Source: a bacterium (GTDB lineage Archaea > Thermoplasmatota > Thermoplasmata > Lutacidiplasmatales > UBA184). From it: a stretch of 7,336 nt of DNA. A model generated the notes under the pieces. The model did no database searches, had not been told where the DNA came from, and saw only the letters and a list, made by a program, of their open reading frames with translations. Below, piece after piece: positions 5,026 through 7,336 of the stretch; positions within the stretch are counted from its first letter, which is position 1, and each line of letters starts with the position of its first letter. The position numbers and the translations under genes were made by a program. The stretch covers positions 1 through 7,336 of the forward strand of contig JAKBKR010000092.1 in NCBI GenBank assembly GCA_021832495.1. Direction: 5' to 3'.

Positions 5026-7008
5026 ATGCACGACAGACACGAAGCGCTCACCGCCGAGCTATTAGGATTGTCTTCCGGGGACCCAACTTACACCTCCGGA
5101 AAGCACCCCTCTCAAATCCAGAGTAGGATGCTCGGGGTTGTCCAAGCGCTCCTAGGGGAACTCGGGATAGACGTCAGAATTCAGTCGGGGCTTCGAAGTT
5201 TTGACCTTGGTGGCAGCTACCGTGGTGCTCCTGTTTACGTCGAGGTAAAGTTCGGAAAAATCACTCTTCACGATATCCAGAGAGTGATGGCAGTCGCTCG
5301 CGGAGTGACGGTCCCAGGATCAAGAGTCATAGTACTTGGTACGGAGATTCCTGCAGAACTGAGGAATCTGCATGCTGTGCAAGAGAACTCAATCGTCTTG
5401 GTCACCACATTTGCCCAACTCGCTGGGCTCTTTGATACGACCAGCATGGCCGCGCGAAGGCAGTTCCTTTTGCAGCTTGCCAGCCCCGTCGAGGAAGTGA
5501 CTCCAAGAGACGTTGAAGAGCAGCAGATAGTCTCTTACATGCGACGTGTCTTTGGCGAGGAGTTCTGGATGTCAGTATCAAAGAGCGAGCTTTCAGCAAG
5601 TCTTCTCAGGTCAGTCAAGGGAATCCTTGGAAGGTCGGAGGCTATCTTGGTCTTTGTCGGAACTACCCACACAGGGAAGTCAAGCATCGCAAACGCACTT
5701 TTCGGAGACGATGTGGTTCCCACAGCGGAAATCACAGACGTGACAGGAGCCATTGCTAGGATCCATTTGCAGAATGGTCTTACCATAATTGATACCCCAG
5801 GAGTTGGGGGAATGAATGAACGCTATGAGCGAGTCACACGGTCCTTCCTTGGCCTAGCTTCAATAGTCAAGAACTCCAGTACGCCTAGTATTCCTGTAGT
5901 CGATATCGATTCGCAGAAGGGCCGCAAGGAGCGGATGTGCTCCCCACTGGATTATGCTAAGGTTCCAGTGGTGGTCATCTTGGTCTTTGACCTTGCGGGC
6001 GGTTTCAAACGTTCCGACTTCGAGTTCCTGAATGAAGTCAGAACTAGATGCCCGTCGGTCGTTCTCGCTGGAAACAAGAAAGATCTTCTTGACAACGAAG
6101 ACTCGATAGAGAACATTCGCCTCGACCTGAAGAAGCGTGCATTCGTGGATTTCGTAGCCGTTGCCGCGAAGCCCAAAGGGGGAAATCGAAGACCGATTGC
6201 TTTGGACAGTCTAGTCAATGCGGTCTGCTTTCAGCTTTCCGAGAATGCAGTTGCTACGTTCAACGAGATGCTTGTTAGGCAACATCAACTCAGCCGAAAC
6301 CGGTTGATTCAGGATGCTATCCTTCGAGTGGCTGCTCGCGCTTCAACCGTGAAACCGCATCAGGTAGTTCCAGAGGTCGGAGTTCCAATCCATAAGGTTC
6401 TCTTGACTGGACTGGTCATTCGTCTGGGTATTGACTACGAGGTGGGAGGTTCCAAGGTACGCGACGAAGTCGAAACGGCAATTCGGAACACCTTTGCGTC
6501 GGTATTGTCCAAGACAACCAAAAAGTCCACCCAGGTTACTCCTCGTACGAAGCAGGTTCGCAAGCTTGTCACCCGATCTCCTGGAGGTGCGGCCGCAGGA
6601 CTCGCTACAGGCGCCCTTCTTGGGGCGATAGGGGGGCCAGCAGGGATGCTCCTGGGGGCCTTGCTCGGCGCGATTTTTGGAGGTGTGGTGGGTGCCTCGG
6701 TTCCGATTGCCCACATGGTGATGCAAATGTGGAACATTCCAGAGGACACTATCCAAGAGGTTCCTGGCGGCGCCGAGGCCGCTATGGCCACCATCGCCTT
6801 TGGATACGCAGTGTGGGATTCGTTCTCTCGTTTTGACCGGTCGCAGGCAAACGTGATTGACGGGAAGCGATTCGCATCAGTAACTTCCGACAAGCTAACA
6901 AAATTCCAGGCAAGGCTCTCCGAGGAATCAAAGAAGCTTCTCGATCAAGGGACGGATGAGAGTGCCGCTTATAGAATCCTGCGAGCGATCGATAACGATT
7001 CCTCGTAG
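5026..7008 (+). CDS. Fusion protein: PD-(D/E)xK-like domain, Era/YfjP-like GTPase and glycine-zipper membrane domain
   Basis: The product has 660 residues. Residues about 1-140 show D60 (SFDLGG), E73-V-K75 (VYVEVKFG) and Q85, a restriction-endonuclease-like pattern. Residues about 200-385 form a TRAFAC-class GTPase: P-loop GTTHTGKSS (212-220), candidate switch Thr T240, DTPG (256-259), NKKD (350-353, guanine specificity) and AVAAK (378-382). NALFG after the P-loop and DTPGVGG recall the Era/YfjP group. A roughly 45-residue insertion lies between the DTPG strand and the next strand. Residues about 520-559 are a glycine-zipper hairpin rich in GA and GG pairs, as in membrane-acting GTPases of DUF697-like type. 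A soluble tail closes the protein. The start ATG follows GGGGGA and abuts the ancestral stop of the upstream gene. Base composition appears less GC-rich than the conjugation operon. The function is unknown; a nucleotide-gated nuclease or membrane effector, possibly anti-phage, is inferred. Confidence 0.9.
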   Translation: MHDRHEALTAELLGLSSGDPTYTSGKHPSQIQSRMLGVVQALLGELGIDVRIQSGLRSFDLGGSYRGAPVYVEVKFGKITLHDIQRVMAVARGVTVPGSRVIVLGTEIPAELRNLHAVQENSIVLVTTFAQLAGLFDTTSMAARRQFLLQLASPVEEVTPRDVEEQQIVSYMRRVFGEEFWMSVSKSELSASLLRSVKGILGRSEAILVFVGTTHTGKSSIANALFGDDVVPTAEITDVTGAIARIHLQNGLTIIDTPGVGGMNERYERVTRSFLGLASIVKNSSTPSIPVVDIDSQKGRKERMCSPLDYAKVPVVVILVFDLAGGFKRSDFEFLNEVRTRCPSVVLAGNKKDLLDNEDSIENIRLDLKKRAFVDFVAVAAKPKGGNRRPIALDSLVNAVCFQLSENAVATFNEMLVRQHQLSRNRLIQDAILRVAARASTVKPHQVVPEVGVPIHKVLLTGLVIRLGIDYEVGGSKVRDEVETAIRNTFASVLSKTTKKSTQVTPRTKQVRKLVTRSPGGAAAGLATGALLGAIGGPAGMLLGALLGAIFGGVVGASVPIAHMVMQMWNIPEDTIQEVPGGAEAAMATIAFGYAVWDSFSRFDRSQANVIDGKRFASVTSDKLTKFQARLSEESKKLLDQGTDESAAYRILRAIDNDSS

Positions 7009-7167
7009 GGACTGGGCCGACCCTCGCGGCAACTCCGCTCTTACAGGTATCGGCAAGGTCTTCCTCCTCGAGTTGGGTACCGCCAAGGTTCACGATTTCA
7101 CGCCGGCATGCTCTGGCCTACGCAGTTCACCTTGTCGGTTGTGCATATGGGACCCGTTACCTCAACA
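7009..7167. other. Spacer after the GTPase gene with no supported gene
   Basis: I found no convincing coding frame, tRNA or strong hairpin followed by a T-tract. The short frames that cross it in either direction lack start signals and recognisable composition, and they overlap the GTPase 3' end. It probably holds the GTPase transcription end and the upstream control region of the next gene. Confidence 0.5.
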
Positions 7168-7179
7168 ATAGATATCTAT
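7168..7179. promoter_or_regulatory. Perfect 12-bp palindrome ATAGATATCTAT, candidate operator (copy 2)
   Basis: It is identical to the palindrome at 3171-3182 and lies 14 bases upstream of a TATA-like box and 50 bases before the ATG at 7230. Its placement suggests control of the right-hand gene by the same factor that acts on the conjugation operon. Flanking sequences of the two copies do not match. Confidence 0.5.
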
Positions 7180-7193
7180 GTCAAATCGAAATG

Positions 7194-7200
7194 CTTAATA
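7194..7200 (+). promoter_or_regulatory. TATA-like box of the right-hand partial gene
   Basis: CTTAATA preceded by CGAAATG resembles a BRE-TATA pair. Its centre is about 33 bases before the ATG at 7230, so the mRNA would have a leader of only a few bases. The bases before the ATG show no ribosome binding site. Confidence 0.4.
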
Positions 7201-7229
7201 GGATAGAGTTCAATGCCCTCCCGATTCCT

Positions 7230-7336
7230 ATGCCCCGACAAGATGAGTGGACGGTGCTGAAGGCCACGACGACCAGCTGGATGTATACTTCAATCCCCTA
7301 CGAGGTGGCCCAACTTATCGGGTGCCGAGAAGACGT
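7230..7336 (+). CDS. Start of a possible helix-turn-helix protein, cut by the window edge
   Basis: The frame is open for 35 codons and runs off the right edge. The product begins MPRQDEWTVLKATTT, and the stretch IPYEVAQLIGCRED looks like the first helices of a helix-turn-helix or winged-helix DNA-binding domain. The gene follows a candidate operator and a TATA-like box with a very short leader. If it is a regulator it might bind the palindrome in front of it and the copy at 3171. The fragment is too short for family assignment. An ATG at 7213 opens only a 15-codon frame and is not preferred. Confidence 0.5.
   Translation, partial: MPRQDEWTVLKATTTSWMYTSIPYEVAQLIGCRED

Noticed and set aside
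4142..5065. A 307-codon plus-strand frame across the IS
   Set aside because: It is antisense to an intact DDE transposase and crosses the IS boundary into flanking genes.
6956..7171. A 71-codon plus-strand frame, and a minus-strand frame at 6782-7093, at the GTPase 3' end
   Set aside because: Both overlap the GTPase coding end, lack promoter or ribosome binding signals, and show no recognisable protein features.
3171..7179. The two palindromes as attachment sites of an inserted cargo segment
   Set aside because: Identity ends exactly at the 12-mer with no longer direct repeat, no integrase is visible, and both copies sit next to promoter boxes. Operators explain this better, though att cores are not excluded.
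1..7336. CRISPR arrays, rRNA or tRNA genes
   Set aside because: No regularly spaced repeats, cloverleaf-like segments or rRNA signatures were seen on either strand.

Overview
The window looks archaeal. Two start codons lie about 27-33 bp downstream of TATA-like boxes, with little or no leader and no clear ribosome binding site. A predicted secreted protein carries eleven N-glycosylation sequons. The left-hand operon encodes small membrane proteins laid out like an archaeal or Gram-positive-type conjugation (type IV secretion) apparatus. The base composition is fairly GC-rich. A euryarchaeal or Thermoplasmatota-like host is my guess, not something the sequence proves.

Region 1 (1-3134, minus strand) is one tightly packed operon read leftward: a VirB2/TrbC-like two-helix pilin, a heavily sequon-decorated type I membrane protein, a 59-residue cysteine-rich B-box-like zinc protein, a VirB6/TrbL-like polytopic channel protein with a glycine-rich tail, and two tandem VirB3/PrgI-like proteins, the second cut by the window edge. 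From the glycoprotein onward the genes overlap by 3-4 bases or are separated by 3 bases. The order VirB6-VirB3 matches prgH-prgI of pCF10-type systems and predicts a VirB4-like ATPase just beyond the left edge.

Region 2 (3135-3252) is a divergent control region. It holds a TATA box for the pilin operon, a perfect 12-bp palindrome (ATAGATATCTAT) and two small tandem inverted repeats. The same 12-bp palindrome recurs at 7168-7179, again just upstream of a promoter-like box and a gene start, so the two sites may be operators for one regulator.

Region 3 (3253-7008, plus strand) is a two-gene unit broken by an IS630-family element (3803-4991, flanked by TA duplications). Removing the IS and one TA in silico restores a 193-codon gene whose stop codon TAG directly abuts the ATG of the next gene. 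The first product has a PD-(D/E)xK-nuclease-like D...ExK pattern. The second is a 660-residue protein with another D...ExK pattern, an Era/YfjP-like GTPase domain with all main G motifs, and a glycine-zipper membrane hairpin. I do not recognise this pair as a named system. A defence or conflict system carried as cargo beside conjugation genes is the most attractive reading, but it is inference.

Region 4 (7009-7336) is a gene-poor spacer, the second palindrome, a TATA-like box and the first 35 codons of a possible helix-turn-helix protein cut by the right edge.
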